Source: Pararhizobium capsulatum DSM 1112
GTDB lineage: Bacteria; Pseudomonadota; Alphaproteobacteria; Rhizobiales; Rhizobiaceae
DNA length: 64,000 nucleotides
NCBI RefSeq assembly: GCF_030814475.1
Contig: NZ_JAUSVF010000001.1
Span: 3,106,001-3,170,000 of the forward strand
Direction of reading: 5' to 3'
The number at the start of each line of letters is the position of its first letter. The stretch's first letter is position 1. A program made the translations under genes and the position numbers. This document shows, piece after piece, positions 8,825 through 20,031 of the stretch. The notes beneath the pieces are model-generated. The model was given only the letters and a program-made list of their open reading frames with translations, had not been told where the DNA came from and did no database searches.

Positions 8825-8865
8825 TCCCCTCTGCCCTGCCGGGCATCTCCCCCTCAAGGGGGGAG
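8825..8865. repeat. Short intergenic mosaic repeat (RIME-like), copy A
   Basis: A GC-rich unit reading CCCCTCTG...GGGCATCTCC followed by CCCCTCAAGGGGGGAG lies between the convergent pepP-like gene and azlD. The same core recurs at both ends of the element at 31383-31556, so it is a dispersed intergenic repeat of the kind common in Rhizobiaceae. The CTCCCC/GGGGAG palindrome may also act as a weak terminator for either neighbour. Confidence 0.6.
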
Positions 8866-8892
8866 CGGCAAATTCCAAATTGTGCCGCAGCC

Positions 8893-9210
8893 TCAGAACC
8901 CGCCGAAATGCCGCAGCGCCATCACCACGAGCCAACCGACAAGCAGCATCCAGAGCGAATTGAAACGCAGGCCCACGAGGAAGGCGACGGCCATCGAGGT
9001 TGTCACGTCCCAGCCGCCGTAAACGAAAGCCGGCGCGACCAGCGTGGTGAGTACGGCGGCGGGAACCGCATTGAGCGCGGCTTCCATGCGCGGCGGGATG
9101 CGCTTCATCTGGGTCATCATCACGTAACCGCCGATACGGGTGATGAAGGTCGCAACCGCGGCAGCGAGGATGATATAGACGAGGTGCATATGATCGGAAC
9201 TTCCCATCAT
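8893..9210 (-). CDS. azlD: AzlD family branched-chain amino acid exporter subunit
   Basis: Small integral membrane protein (105 residues from the ATG at 9210; 109 from the ATG at 9222) with four predicted hydrophobic helices: VYIILAAAVATFITRI, then a segment starting ALNAVPAAVLTTLVAP, then TTSMAVAFLVGL and LWMLLVGWLVVMAL. AzlD proteins pair with AzlC to export branched-chain amino acids. It follows azlC directly; the start at 9222 would overlap the azlC stop and the one at 9210 lies 1 base beyond it. Confidence 0.85.
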   Translation of the reverse strand: MMGSSDHMHLVYIILAAAVATFITRIGGYVMMTQMKRIPPRMEAALNAVPAAVLTTLVAPAFVYGGWDVTTSMAVAFLVGLRFNSLWMLLVGWLVVMALRHFGGF

Positions 9211-9211
9211 C

Positions 9212-9928
9212 CTAGACCTCATGCTCCAGCGTCACCGGCTCTTCCGGCGGGGTACGCAGCGGCAGGCAGGCGGCGAGAATCACACCGGCAAGCGCGCCGA
9301 TGCTGACATGCCAGGGCGAACCCACGAAATGCATTGCGCCAACGGAAACGACGGCGCTGACAGCCACGACCGGCAACCAGTTGTCACGCCTGCGAAAGCC
9401 CAGAACCAGACCCATGAAATAAATGGGAAGCAGCACATCGAGGCCGATGGCCTTCGGATCGCCGATCATCTGGCCAAAGATCGCGCCGATCAGCGTCATG
9501 ATCTGCCAAGGCAGATAGATGATCATGCCGAAACCGAGGTACCAGATGAAGCTTACGGTCTCGCCGCTCTCGCCCTTCTTTTCCGATTCGGCATATTGCG
9601 GGTCTGTCAGCAGGAAGAAGGCGACAAGCTTCTGTAGCGGGCTGAAATGGCCGATATAGCGGGCGAGTGACGCCGAATAGAGAATGTGGCGGAAGTTGAC
9701 GGCAAAGACCGAAAGCACGATCAGCCATGGCTGGACGTTGTGATTGAAGAGTTCGATGCCGACCATCTGGCTCGCGCCCGCGTAGACGGTCACGCTCATG
9801 AACACGGCATCGAAGATTGAAAAACCATTGTCGATGGCAAGCGCTCCGAAGAGCGCGCCGAACGGCGACGCAGCAAGCATGATGGGAAAGCCGCGGCGCA
9901 CGCCTTGCCAGAACTCGTCGTTGATCAT
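9212..9928 (-). CDS. azlC: AzlC family branched-chain amino acid exporter
   Basis: Polytopic inner-membrane protein, 238 residues, of the AzlC/YgaZ family. Family features are the N-terminal GVRRGFPIMLAASPFGALFGALA segment and the YAGASQ motif (VYAGASQMVG) early in the sequence. I start at the ATG 9928 because AAAGG lies seven bases upstream; the ATG at 9934 would have almost no spacing. Together with azlD it forms a two-gene unit on the minus strand. Confidence 0.9.
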   Translation of the reverse strand: MINDEFWQGVRRGFPIMLAASPFGALFGALAIDNGFSIFDAVFMSVTVYAGASQMVGIELFNHNVQPWLIVLSVFAVNFRHILYSASLARYIGHFSPLQKLVAFFLLTDPQYAESEKKGESGETVSFIWYLGFGMIIYLPWQIMTLIGAIFGQMIGDPKAIGLDVLLPIYFMGLVLGFRRRDNWLPVVAVSAVVSVGAMHFVGSPWHVSIGALAGVILAACLPLRTPPEEPVTLEHEV

Positions 9929-10090
9929 GAGCATGCCTTTGGGGGCGGCAGACGCACAGCTTCTGCCTTACGAAATGAAAGCCTGAAATAGGCCGGCAAA
10001 GGCGGTGCGACAATTGAATAAGTTTGATGAAGCGATCCGTTTTGCTGATGCAGAGGTCACTCATCCCGGATGGCGAAAAGAGACGCGATC

Positions 10091-10217
10091 TTCCCCTCTC
10101 CCCGCCTGCGGAGAGTGGGCCAGGGTGAGGGACAAAACTCTCCTCCCCCCGAGAATGTCGAGATTCAGCCCCTCATCCGCCCTTCGGGCACCTTCTCCCC
10201 GAAGACGGGGAGAAGGG
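10091..10217. repeat. Rhizobial intergenic mosaic repeat, second family
   Basis: The 300 bases between azlC and panB contain no gene. About 125 of them form a composite element: CCCTCTCCCC-GCCTGCGGAGAGTGGG... at the left, and at the right CCCTCATCCGCCCTTCGGGCACC followed by TTCTCCCCG and CGGGGAGAAGGG, a strong palindrome. This right-hand unit is of a type scattered widely between genes in Rhizobium and Agrobacterium. It lies just past the 3' end of panB and may terminate it. Confidence 0.65.
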
Positions 10218-10230
10218 AAAACCATATAAA

Positions 10231-11052
10231 TCAACGCTTGAGCTGGAACGTATGCTCAGGGCCTGGGAAGCTGCGCGCCTTCACCTCGGCAGCATAGGTC
10301 GCGAAGGCTTCGCTCATGAGAGGTGCAAGATTGGCGAAATGCTTGACGAAGCGCGGCTTGAAATCCGTGAAGATGCCGAGCACGTCATCTACGACGAGAA
10401 CCTGCCCGTCGCAGGCCGGCGACGCGCCAATGCCGATGGTTGGCACATTGACTTGCGATGTGATCTCACGCGCAACCGGCTCGACCGTGCCTTCGATGAC
10501 GATCGCAAAAGCGCCGGCTTCTTCGATGGCTGCGGCATCGCGGCGGATCTTCTCCACTTCCTTGTCGTTGCGGCCAAGCGAGCGATAACCGCCCGTGGTG
10601 TTGATGAGCTGCGGCATAAGGCCCACATGGCCGAGCACCGGAATGCCGCGCTCGGTGAGGAAACGGACCGTTTCAGCCATTTCACCACCTCCTTCGAGCT
10701 TGACGGCAGAACAGCCAGTTTCCTTCAGAACGCGGGCGGCCGTCTCGAAGGCCTGCTCCTTCGACATCTGATAGGAGCCGAACGGCAGGTCGACGACGAC
10801 GCAGGCATTGGACGAGCCGCGCATGACGGCCTGACCATGGGCGATCATCATCTCAATGGTCACGCCGACAGTCGAATCGAGACCATAAAGCACCATGCCG
10901 AGGCTATCGCCGACCAGCATGAAATCCACGTGCGGATCGAGCAGCTTGGCGACTGGCGTCGTGTAGGCGGTGAGGCTTACGATTGGGCGCTCGCCCTTGA
11001 GTGCCTTGATGTCGGCCGGCGCCAGGCGCCGTTTCGCTGTATGTACACTCAT
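10231..11052 (-). CDS. panB: 3-methyl-2-oxobutanoate hydroxymethyltransferase PanB
   Basis: First enzyme of pantothenate synthesis, converting alpha-ketoisovalerate to ketopantoate with methylene-tetrahydrofolate. The 273-residue product has the expected N-terminal [25 protein letters not shown] with the Mg-binding Asp, and [20 protein letters not shown] and the catalytic Glu region ([13 protein letters not shown]) follow. Its ATG directly follows the TGA of panC with no gap, so panC-panB is a coupled operon. Confidence 0.96.
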   Translation of the reverse strand: MSVHTAKRRLAPADIKALKGERPIVSLTAYTTPVAKLLDPHVDFMLVGDSLGMVLYGLDSTVGVTIEMMIAHGQAVMRGSSNACVVVDLPFGSYQMSKEQAFETAARVLKETGCSAVKLEGGGEMAETVRFLTERGIPVLGHVGLMPQLINTTGGYRSLGRNDKEVEKIRRDAAAIEEAGAFAIVIEGTVEPVAREITSQVNVPTIGIGASPACDGQVLVVDDVLGIFTDFKPRFVKHFANLAPLMSEAFATYAAEVKARSFPGPEHTFQLKR

Positions 11053-11928
11053 TCAAGCCACCTTTGCGAATTTCACGTTTTTGGGGTCGATGACCCTGTT
11101 ATCGAGCAGTTTCGTGCTCCCGAAGCGGATAAAAAGCAACAGAAGAACCGGTTTTTCACCGATTTCGCTGACAATTCGCAAGGTTTCGGGATCGCGGATC
11201 GCGATCACTTCCGGCTTTGCCAGCGGCTCAGTGTCGATGAATTCACTGATCGCCAGCTCGAGCGCGCCGACATCGGTGACGCCTTCGGCCACCAGCCGCG
11301 AGGCCTCGTCAAGCGCCTTTGGCACGATCGCGGCAGCGGCTCGTTCCTCAGGCGTAAGATAGACATTGCGTGACGAACAGGCGAGCCCATCGGCTTCGCG
11401 CACCGTCGGCACGCCGATGACCTCGACCGGCTGCGCCAGATCGGCGACCATGCGCCGGATCAACTGCAGCTGCTGAAAATCCTTTTCGCCAAAGAAGGCG
11501 CGATCCGGCTGAATGATGTTGAAAAGTTTGGTCACGACGGTGGCGACACCCGCGAAATGGCCGGGACGAACGGAGCCTTCAAGCTCGCTGCCCAGCGTCG
11601 GCACATCCACGACGGCTTCCATCGGACGCGGATACATATCCTTGACGCCCGGAGCGAAGAGGAAATCGACGCCGCCTTCCACGAGCATGGCCTCATCCCG
11701 CTCGAGATTGCGCGGATATTTGGCAAGATCCTCGTTGGCGCCGAACTGCAGTGGGTTCACGAACAGGCTGACGACAACGATGTCGCTTGACGCCCGGGCG
11801 CGCGCCACAAGTTCCATATGTCCTACATGCAAATAACCCATGGTCGGAACAAGACCGATGGACTTTCCGGCAAGCCGGTGCGGTGCAAGGCGGGCGCGAA
11901 GCTCCGCGATTGTCGTGATGGTTTCCAT
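11053..11928 (-). CDS. panC: Pantothenate synthetase PanC
   Basis: Ligates pantoate and beta-alanine using ATP, completing pantothenate synthesis. 291 residues from the ATG at 11928, which has a perfect GGAGG eight bases upstream; the in-frame TTG further up is part of that ribosome site and is not a start. The nucleotidyltransferase signature is clear: [15 protein letters not shown] (HxGH), then FGEKDFQQL and the KMS-like SSRNVYL segment. It is first in the operon and panB follows directly. Confidence 0.96.
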   Translation of the reverse strand: METITTIAELRARLAPHRLAGKSIGLVPTMGYLHVGHMELVARARASSDIVVVSLFVNPLQFGANEDLAKYPRNLERDEAMLVEGGVDFLFAPGVKDMYPRPMEAVVDVPTLGSELEGSVRPGHFAGVATVVTKLFNIIQPDRAFFGEKDFQQLQLIRRMVADLAQPVEVIGVPTVREADGLACSSRNVYLTPEERAAAAIVPKALDEASRLVAEGVTDVGALELAISEFIDTEPLAKPEVIAIRDPETLRIVSEIGEKPVLLLLFIRFGSTKLLDNRVIDPKNVKFAKVA

Positions 11929-12057
11929 AACCGGATCCTCCAATCCGTCAGGTCGGCAGAAGGCCGACGCGCCGGTGCCGGGATACGCAAGCAGAGCGCT
12001 GGCAACGGGCGCGCCTTCCTAGCGCGTGCAGTGCAAAAAAACAATTCAGGAATTAGA

Positions 12058-12090
12058 AGGTGGACAACACATGGGACTGACTGTCCACCT
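12058..12090 (-). terminator. Hairpin downstream of the FAH-like gene
   Basis: AGGTGGACA pairs perfectly with TGTCCACCT (9 bp) around a 15-base loop, about 23 bases after the stop of the minus-strand FAH-like gene. The bases after it on the minus strand are only moderately T-rich (TCTAATTCC), so termination is plausible but not certain. Confidence 0.45.
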
Positions 12091-12112
12091 CTCCTCGTGG
12101 AAGGTGAAGAAT

Positions 12113-12835
12113 TCAGCCCGCCGAAGCAGTCTTCCGTTCAATCGCGCCGAATATCGAGTGGCCGGTGCGATCATTGCTCTCCAGGCGAAATGTGTCTCCT
12201 GCGCGCACAGTCGTCTGGACACCGTCCAGACCGGTGATCACGATACTGCCGGCACCAAGGGAGCGGTTCGGCGCCGGTATGGCAATATCATCAATGGAGC
12301 TGCCTGCGCCGCTTTTCGAACTGTCGGAAACAGGGTTTCCGTTGATGGTGAGATGCAGCGAAAGATTTTCAAGCTCATCGCGCGTGACGGCAACCGGTGA
12401 AAAGGCAGTATCGCCGCCATTGGCCGAAACGGTCGCCGCAAGCATGACCAGCGCGACTTGAGGGCCGTTGGACGAGGCATCCGCATCGGTCAAGAAATCA
12501 TCGAGAATAACAACGGCACGGGCTTCCACCTGCGCTTCACCAGATGAAATGTTCAGGGGATCGCGCGGCGCCGAGAAATAGCCACCAAGACTGGATGCAA
12601 AGGCGCGCGGCAGCGGAGACGCCGCATCATGTTCGTGAAACCGTATGGTCGGCTGTGCACCGGTTTCGACACCCTCTGCCACCCTCTCCAGCCGGGGACC
12701 GACATAGGCCCAATCGTCCAGCGCAGCCTGCAGGGTGCGGGCGATGTGTCCGACCTCCGAGCAACGGGTAAGATCCTTTGACACGACAACCAGTCGCCCG
12801 TCACGAGTCGAATCCTTCAAGGTAGCAAGCTTCAT
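12113..12835 (-). CDS. Divergent fumarylacetoacetate-hydrolase-like protein
   Basis: 240-residue protein with the N-terminal signature of a proteobacterial FAH-family group (MKLATLKDSTRDGRLVVVSKDLT) and a recognisable C-terminal part (AFSPVAVTRDELENLSLHL, then LGAGSIVITG). Typical members have about 330 residues. The central catalytic part, normally carrying the metal-binding Glu-x-Glu and Asp and the YQGxSD-type segment, is shortened and replaced by Ser/Ala-rich sequence; only EAQVEARAVVILDDF resembles the ligand region. It may be a degraded enzyme or a repurposed fold. The frame is intact, GAGGA precedes the ATG, and codon use looks normal. Confidence 0.7.
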   Translation of the reverse strand: MKLATLKDSTRDGRLVVVSKDLTRCSEVGHIARTLQAALDDWAYVGPRLERVAEGVETGAQPTIRFHEHDAASPLPRAFASSLGGYFSAPRDPLNISSGEAQVEARAVVILDDFLTDADASSNGPQVALVMLAATVSANGGDTAFSPVAVTRDELENLSLHLTINGNPVSDSSKSGAGSSIDDIAIPAPNRSLGAGSIVITGLDGVQTTVRAGDTFRLESNDRTGHSIFGAIERKTASAG

Positions 12836-12911
12836 GAATGTTTTCCTCGGTTGGCGGCGCCTCTGCGGGCACCTGCCACCATACTGACATCATGAAACGC
12901 CTCTGTCCTCA

Positions 12912-12931
12912 GCGATTTTCGCGAAAATCGC
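12912..12931. repeat. Perfect 20-bp palindrome after pit
   Basis: GCGATTTTCG followed directly by its exact complement lies five bases past the pit stop codon. It forms a tight hairpin; there is no T run after it on the minus strand, so it may be an mRNA-end stabiliser and not an intrinsic terminator, or a protein-binding palindrome. Confidence 0.5.
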
Positions 12932-12936
12932 GACGA

Positions 12937-13938
12937 TCAGAATAGCGAGACGATGAAATAGGTCAGCGCCGAGATGACAGCCGCCGCCGGCAGCGTCAGG
13001 AACCACGCGATGACGATATTGCCAGCAAGCCCCCAGCGCACGGCCGAAACGCGGCGGGCAGCACCCACGCCGATGATGGCGCCGGTGATGGTATGGGTCG
13101 TGGACACCGGGATACCGAGCCAGGTGGCGCCGAATAACGTCAAGGCACCACCCGTTTCGGCGCAGAACCCCTGCATCGGGTTGAGCCGCGTGATCTTCGA
13201 GCCCATCGTATGCACGATGCGCCAGCCGCCAAAGAGCGTGCCGAGCGCCATGGCCGACTGGCAGGTGATGACCACCCAGAAGGGTACGTAGAAGGTCGAG
13301 CCGAGATAACCCTGCGAGAACAGCAGAACGGCAATTATGCCCATAGTCTTCTGCGCATCGTTGCCGCCGTGACCGAGCGAATAGAGTGACGCGGAAATGA
13401 ACTGCAGGCCACGGAAACTGCGATCGACGGCAAAGGGTGTCTGGCGAATGCAGATCCAGGACACGATCAGGACGAGGAAGAGCGCAAGCACAAAGCCGAT
13501 CATCGGCGACATGAAGATCGCGGCGACCGTCTTGGCAAGGCCGGCAAGCACGATCGCATCGCCGCCCGTCGAGGCAAGCCCTGCCCCGACAAGACCGCCG
13601 ATCAACGCGTGCGACGAACTCGACGGAATGCCGAAGATCCAGGTGACGATGTTCCAGACGATCGCGCCCGTCAGGGCCGCAAAGATAACGGCAGGCGTGA
13701 CGATCTTCGGATCGATGATGCCGGTGCCGAGCGTTTCGGCCACATGCAGACCGAAGAACAGGAAGGCAATGAAATTGAAGAAGGCCGCCCACATGACCGC
13801 ATATTGCGGCCGCAGCACCCGCGTCGAGACGATGGTCGCGATCGAATTTGCTGCGTCGTGCAGGCCGTTCAGAAAGTCGAAGAACAGCGCGACGCCGATG
13901 AGCGCGACGAGCAGCGGAAAGGCCAGCGTGGCATCCAT
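12937..13938 (-). CDS. pit: Low-affinity inorganic phosphate transporter Pit
   Basis: Polytopic inner-membrane phosphate:H+ symporter of the PiT family, 333 residues, the normal length of the rhizobial type. Both family signature repeats are visible: DFLNGLHDAANSIATIVSTR near the N-terminus and GHGGNDAQKTMG in the second half, each with the conserved N-D pair, plus GIPSSSSHALIGG and GIPVSTTHTITGA as the paired re-entrant motifs. It overlaps the accessory gene upstream by one base and shares its PHO-box-bearing promoter. Confidence 0.95.
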   Translation of the reverse strand: MDATLAFPLLVALIGVALFFDFLNGLHDAANSIATIVSTRVLRPQYAVMWAAFFNFIAFLFFGLHVAETLGTGIIDPKIVTPAVIFAALTGAIVWNIVTWIFGIPSSSSHALIGGLVGAGLASTGGDAIVLAGLAKTVAAIFMSPMIGFVLALFLVLIVSWICIRQTPFAVDRSFRGLQFISASLYSLGHGGNDAQKTMGIIAVLLFSQGYLGSTFYVPFWVVITCQSAMALGTLFGGWRIVHTMGSKITRLNPMQGFCAETGGALTLFGATWLGIPVSTTHTITGAIIGVGAARRVSAVRWGLAGNIVIAWFLTLPAAAVISALTYFIVSLF

Positions 13939-14582
13939 CAGACGTTCTCGATCACGATGCCGCTGATTTCATTGGCGACGTCCTCGAAGCGATCGACGAC
14001 CTTTTCCAGCTCGCCATAAATCTCGCTGCCGATGATATAGGCCATCGGGTTGGACTGACCGTGGCGCTTGAAGAGATCCTTCAGGCCTTCGTCGTGCAGC
14101 TCGTCAGAGCGGCCCTCGACACGGGTGATCTCTTCGGCGATGGCGCTCAGACGCTGGGCGTTCGGACCCATGCGATCGAGCAGCGGAATGGCCTCCGCGA
14201 TCAGGCGCGCGGCATCGACGACGAGAACGCCCATTTCGCGCATGCCGGGATCAAACGTCTTCTGTTCGAACAGGCGGATAGTCTTGACCGTCTTGTGCAT
14301 CATGTCGATGGCGTCATCCATCGACTGGATCAGATCCTTGATGTCGCCACGGTCAAACGGGGTGATGAAGCTGCGGCGAACGGCCAGCATCACCTCGCGG
14401 GTGATGTTATCGGCCTGGTCTTCCAGCGCGACGATGCGGTTGCAGTTGGCATCGTGATCGCCCTCGCCTGCGAGCAGCGCCTTCAAGGCATCGGCTGCGC
14501 CGACCACCGTGCGCGAATGCGCCTCGAAAAGCTCGAAGAACTTGTCTTCGCGCGGCATCAGCTTACGGAACCAGCCCAGCAT
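13938..14582 (-). CDS. Pit accessory protein (DUF47/PhoU-like)
   Basis: Cytoplasmic helical-bundle protein of 214 residues belonging to the DUF47 group related to PhoU, usually encoded directly before pit. Landmarks are EDKFFELFEAHSRTVV at the start, the acidic LEDQADNITREVM and DLIQSMDDAIDMM helices with metal-binding acidic residues, and a heptad-rich C-terminus. In Sinorhizobium meliloti the equivalent gene pair (orfA-pit) is repressed through PhoB; the PHO box here just upstream fits that arrangement. Confidence 0.92.
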   Translation of the reverse strand: MLGWFRKLMPREDKFFELFEAHSRTVVGAADALKALLAGEGDHDANCNRIVALEDQADNITREVMLAVRRSFITPFDRGDIKDLIQSMDDAIDMMHKTVKTIRLFEQKTFDPGMREMGVLVVDAARLIAEAIPLLDRMGPNAQRLSAIAEEITRVEGRSDELHDEGLKDLFKRHGQSNPMAYIIGSEIYGELEKVVDRFEDVANEISGIVIENV

Positions 14583-14617
14583 TATCCAACCTATCTGTGT
14601 TTTCCAGCGTCACGGAA

Positions 14618-14646
14618 CAGTCATAAAACTGTCATAAATCTGGCAG
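14618..14646 (+). promoter_or_regulatory. PHO box (PhoB site) for the pit operon
   Basis: Three 7-bp copies, CAGTCAT, CTGTCAT and CTGGCAG, occur at exact 11-bp intervals with A-rich 4-bp spacers. The rhizobial PHO box is two or more CTGTCAT units at this spacing. It lies 36 bases before the start codon of the DUF47 gene and reads on the opposite strand. A position so close to the gene fits repression by PhoB better than activation. Confidence 0.8.
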
Positions 14647-14701
14647 CCCTCATAGAGAAGGCAAGGCAAGAAGGAAAGCTTTTGCGGAATTTCTTGGCCG
14701 G

Positions 14702-16891
<2,190 letters not shown>

Positions 16892-17037
16892 TTAGAGCAA
16901 ATCGGCGCGATGGGAAGAGGTTTGGACCGCAGTGACCGCGGATCAATCACAGGCAGGCTATTCCGTGCTATCGAATAAACCGCATCTTATCAAAAGCAAA
17001 TGACTCGGTTGGACATTCCGGCTAAAACGATCAGATC

Positions 17038-18228
17038 ATGCGCAATACGGACGTCGAAATGAACGATACCGACAGAGACGTCCAACTCATAGGCCGGATG
17101 GCCGATGTGCCGACGATTCTTGAAGTGGTCTGCCGAACCACCGGCATGGGTTTCGCGGCCGTCGCGCGTGTGACCGATAAAAAGTGGGTCGCGTGCTCGG
17201 TTCTCGACAATATCCACTTTGGTCTCAAGCCCGGTGGCGAACTTCAACTCGAATCGACCATCTGTCACGAAATCCGCCAGAGCCACCAGCTCGTCGTCAT
17301 CGACCACGTCGATGAAGATCCGCATTTTCGAACCCATCACACGCCCCTGACCTACGGCTTCCAGAGCTACATCTCGGTGCCAATCATCCGGCGTGACGGG
17401 ACGTTCTTCGGAACGTTGTGCGCAATCGATCCGGCCCCTGCCAAGGTGCAGAATCCCGAGACGATCGGCATGTTTACGCTTTTTGCCAAACTCATTGCCA
17501 GCAATCTGGACAGCAATCAGGATCTTGTCGAGGCGCGGGCTCATCTCGCCGAAGAGCGGGAGCTTTCCGAGGTGCGCGAGCAGTTCATCGCCGTTCTGGG
17601 TCATGACCTTCGCAATCCGCTGGCCGCGCTGATGGCGGGTATCCGCCGCCTGTCGCGCGTCGGTGTTGGCGACGGCGGGCAGGACGTGCTTGCCGCTATG
17701 CAGTCGAGCGCCGTCCGAATGCGCGACCTCGTGGACAATGTGATGGACTTTGCGCGCGCCCGCCTGGGTGATGGTCTCAAGCTCGAAACGGCTGCGAAAG
17801 CCCCTCTTCGACCGGTTCTGGAGCATATTGTTGACGAGATCCGCACGATCTACCCACAGCGCGAGATCAAGACCGACTTCCAGCTCGATCAGGATGTGCA
17901 CTGCGACCACCCGCGGATATCGCAACTGCTTTCCAATCTGCTCGGCAACGCCGTAACCCACGGCGATCCGGCTATCCCGATCGAGGTTGGTGGAAAAACC
18001 ACCGGTAGCGAACTTCAGTTGTGGGTCACGAATGGTGGCGCGCCCATCTCGAAAAAGGCCATGGAAACGCTGTTTCGTCCCTTCTTCCGCGGAGAGGTTC
18101 GTGGCAGCCAGCAAGGCCTGGGTCTCGGGCTCTTCATCGCCAGCGAGATCGCCCGCGTTCACGACGGAAGAATATCAGTGATTTCCACCCCGGATGAGAC
18201 CCGGTTTACGTTCACGATGCCGCTATAG
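17038..18228 (+). CDS. GAF-domain sensor histidine kinase
   Basis: Soluble (no membrane helices) sensor kinase of 396 residues. An N-terminal GAF domain covers about residues 20-160, including YISVPIIRRDGTFFGTLCAID. A dimerisation/phosphoacceptor segment follows with His189 in the H-box GHDLRNPL, then the ATPase domain with N-box LLSNLLGNAVTHG and G-box QGLGLGLFIASEIA. The GAF resembles those sensing small molecules, light or redox, but I see no chromophore motif that settles it. No response regulator is adjacent, so it is an orphan. It is divergent from ligA and its stop abuts the recN stop from the other strand. Start may instead be ATG 17059. Confidence 0.9.
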   Translation: MRNTDVEMNDTDRDVQLIGRMADVPTILEVVCRTTGMGFAAVARVTDKKWVACSVLDNIHFGLKPGGELQLESTICHEIRQSHQLVVIDHVDEDPHFRTHHTPLTYGFQSYISVPIIRRDGTFFGTLCAIDPAPAKVQNPETIGMFTLFAKLIASNLDSNQDLVEARAHLAEERELSEVREQFIAVLGHDLRNPLAALMAGIRRLSRVGVGDGGQDVLAAMQSSAVRMRDLVDNVMDFARARLGDGLKLETAAKAPLRPVLEHIVDEIRTIYPQREIKTDFQLDQDVHCDHPRISQLLSNLLGNAVTHGDPAIPIEVGGKTTGSELQLWVTNGGAPISKKAMETLFRPFFRGEVRGSQQGLGLGLFIASEIARVHDGRISVISTPDETRFTFTMPL

Positions 18229-18236
18229 AGCGCTGC

Positions 18237-19910
18237 CTACCCGTTTCCCGCTAACAATCGTGCCGCCGCAGCCCTCGCCTCTTCCGTAACTGATGCGCCG
18301 GCGAGCATGCGAGCGATTTCCTCGGTACGGGCCTTGTTGTCCATGCGGGCGACGCGGGTGGCGATGGTCTCGGCCTTTTCGGTCGAAGGACCTTTCGAGA
18401 TCAGCAGATGGGTTGCTGCGCGGGCAGCGACCTGTGGCGCATGGGTTACGGACAGTACCTGAACCTTGTCCGACAGACGCTTCAACCGCTGGCCGATCGC
18501 ATCGGCCACTGCACCACCGACGCCCGTGTCGATTTCGTCGAAGACGAGGGTCGGTGCCGAGCCGCGATCAGCAAGCGCGACCTTCAGCGCCAGCAGGAAG
18601 CGCGAAAGTTCGCCGCCGGATGCCACCTTCATGATCGGACCCGGGCGGGTGCCGGGATTGGTCTGGACGTGGAATTCAACGATGTCGATACCTTCGGCGG
18701 CAGCGTTCTGCGGATCGCTCGAAACCTCGACCATGAAGCGCGCGCGTTCCAGTTTCAACGCCGGCAATTCCGCCATGACGGCCCCGGAAAGAGCCGTTGC
18801 GGTATTCTGGCGTTTCTCTGAAAGCAGGATAGCCGCTGAATCGTAAGTAGACTTGGTCAGCGTCAGCTGGCCTTGCAGCTGCTTCAGCTTCTCCTCGCCG
18901 GCATCGAGATCAGCAAGGTCGGAGATCATCTTCACGGCGAGTGCCGGCAGGCCGGTGACCGGAACAGAATATTTGCGGGCGGCGGCGCGTAACGCAAACA
19001 GGCGCTCCTCGACACGCTCCAGTTCCTTCGGGTCATATTCCGTCTTGCGCAAGGCTGCCTCGACCGCCATCTGAGCATCCGACAGATGGTTGAGAGCGGT
19101 GTCGAGAAAGGTGACGGTCTCTTCCAGAAGCCCCGGCGCCTCATGGCTCTTGCGCTCCAGCCGGCGCACGAGCGAGGCGATCAGCGGCACGGGCGACCCA
19201 TTGCCGTTGAGGAATTCGCTGGCCTCGTTGATGTCAACGGCAATGCGCTCGGCCTTCATCATGCGCGAGCGACGTTCGGCAAGTTCTTCTTCCTCGCCGT
19301 CCTGTGGCGACAAGGTTTCGAGTTCTTCAACTGACGAACGCAAATAGTCGGCCTCCCGCGCGGCAGCCTCGACCTTTTCGCGATGCTTACGCAGGGTGCG
19401 CTCGGCATCTTTCCAGACGCGGTAAAGCTCCGAGACGCCGATCGCCTCGTCCGCAAGACCGCCGAAGGCATCGAGAAGCGTGCGATGCGCGTGAGTATCG
19501 ACAAGGGCACGGTCATCGTGCTGGCCGTGAATTTCGACGAGCAGTTGGCCGGCCTGCCGCATCAGCTGCACGGACACGGGCTGATCGTTGACATAGGCCT
19601 TGGTGCGCCCGTCAGCATTCTGCACCCGGCGGAAGATCAGGTCGCCGTCGTCGTCGATGCCGTTTTCGCGAACGAGAAGGCGGGCGGGATGGTTGCCGAC
19701 GACGTCGAAGACCGCGGTCACCTGCCCCTTGTCGCTGCCGTGGCGCACCAGAGACCCGTCACCACGGCCGCCGAGCGCCAAAGACAGACTGTCGAGAAGG
19801 ATGGATTTGCCCGCGCCGGTTTCACCGGTCAGCACTGAAAGGCCGGTCTCGAAGGAAAGATCAAGCCGTTCGATCAGGACGATATCGCGGATCGAGAGCT
19901 GTGAAAGCAT
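18237..19910 (-). CDS. recN: DNA repair protein RecN
   Basis: SMC-like ATPase of 557 residues acting early in double-strand-break repair. Walker A is GETGAGKS at residues 29-36; the ABC signature (VASGGELSRFLLALK) and Walker B (TLVFDEIDTGVGG) are in the last third, separated by long coiled coils. The H-loop histidine (VLSVTHAPQVA) is present. It follows bamD by about 120 bases, a frequent order in alphaproteobacteria. Confidence 0.96.
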   Translation of the reverse strand: MLSQLSIRDIVLIERLDLSFETGLSVLTGETGAGKSILLDSLSLALGGRGDGSLVRHGSDKGQVTAVFDVVGNHPARLLVRENGIDDDGDLIFRRVQNADGRTKAYVNDQPVSVQLMRQAGQLLVEIHGQHDDRALVDTHAHRTLLDAFGGLADEAIGVSELYRVWKDAERTLRKHREKVEAAAREADYLRSSVEELETLSPQDGEEEELAERRSRMMKAERIAVDINEASEFLNGNGSPVPLIASLVRRLERKSHEAPGLLEETVTFLDTALNHLSDAQMAVEAALRKTEYDPKELERVEERLFALRAAARKYSVPVTGLPALAVKMISDLADLDAGEEKLKQLQGQLTLTKSTYDSAAILLSEKRQNTATALSGAVMAELPALKLERARFMVEVSSDPQNAAAEGIDIVEFHVQTNPGTRPGPIMKVASGGELSRFLLALKVALADRGSAPTLVFDEIDTGVGGAVADAIGQRLKRLSDKVQVLSVTHAPQVAARAATHLLISKGPSTEKAETIATRVARMDNKARTEEIARMLAGASVTEEARAAAARLLAGNG

Positions 19911-20031
19911 CCGGTTTCGATTCTCCCAGGGTCGGGTCCGTCAAGCGGCCCGCTTGGAAACAGAGCCATCTGCGGCCCGCAAACTGCCGTAGCCGAGGCC
20001 GATTCGCAACATGGTAGCAGTCTGCTGAACC

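Noticed and set aside
16990..18162. Minus-strand frame of 390 codons opposite the histidine kinase
   Set aside because: The plus-strand frame has all histidine kinase boxes; the antisense translation has no recognisable motif.
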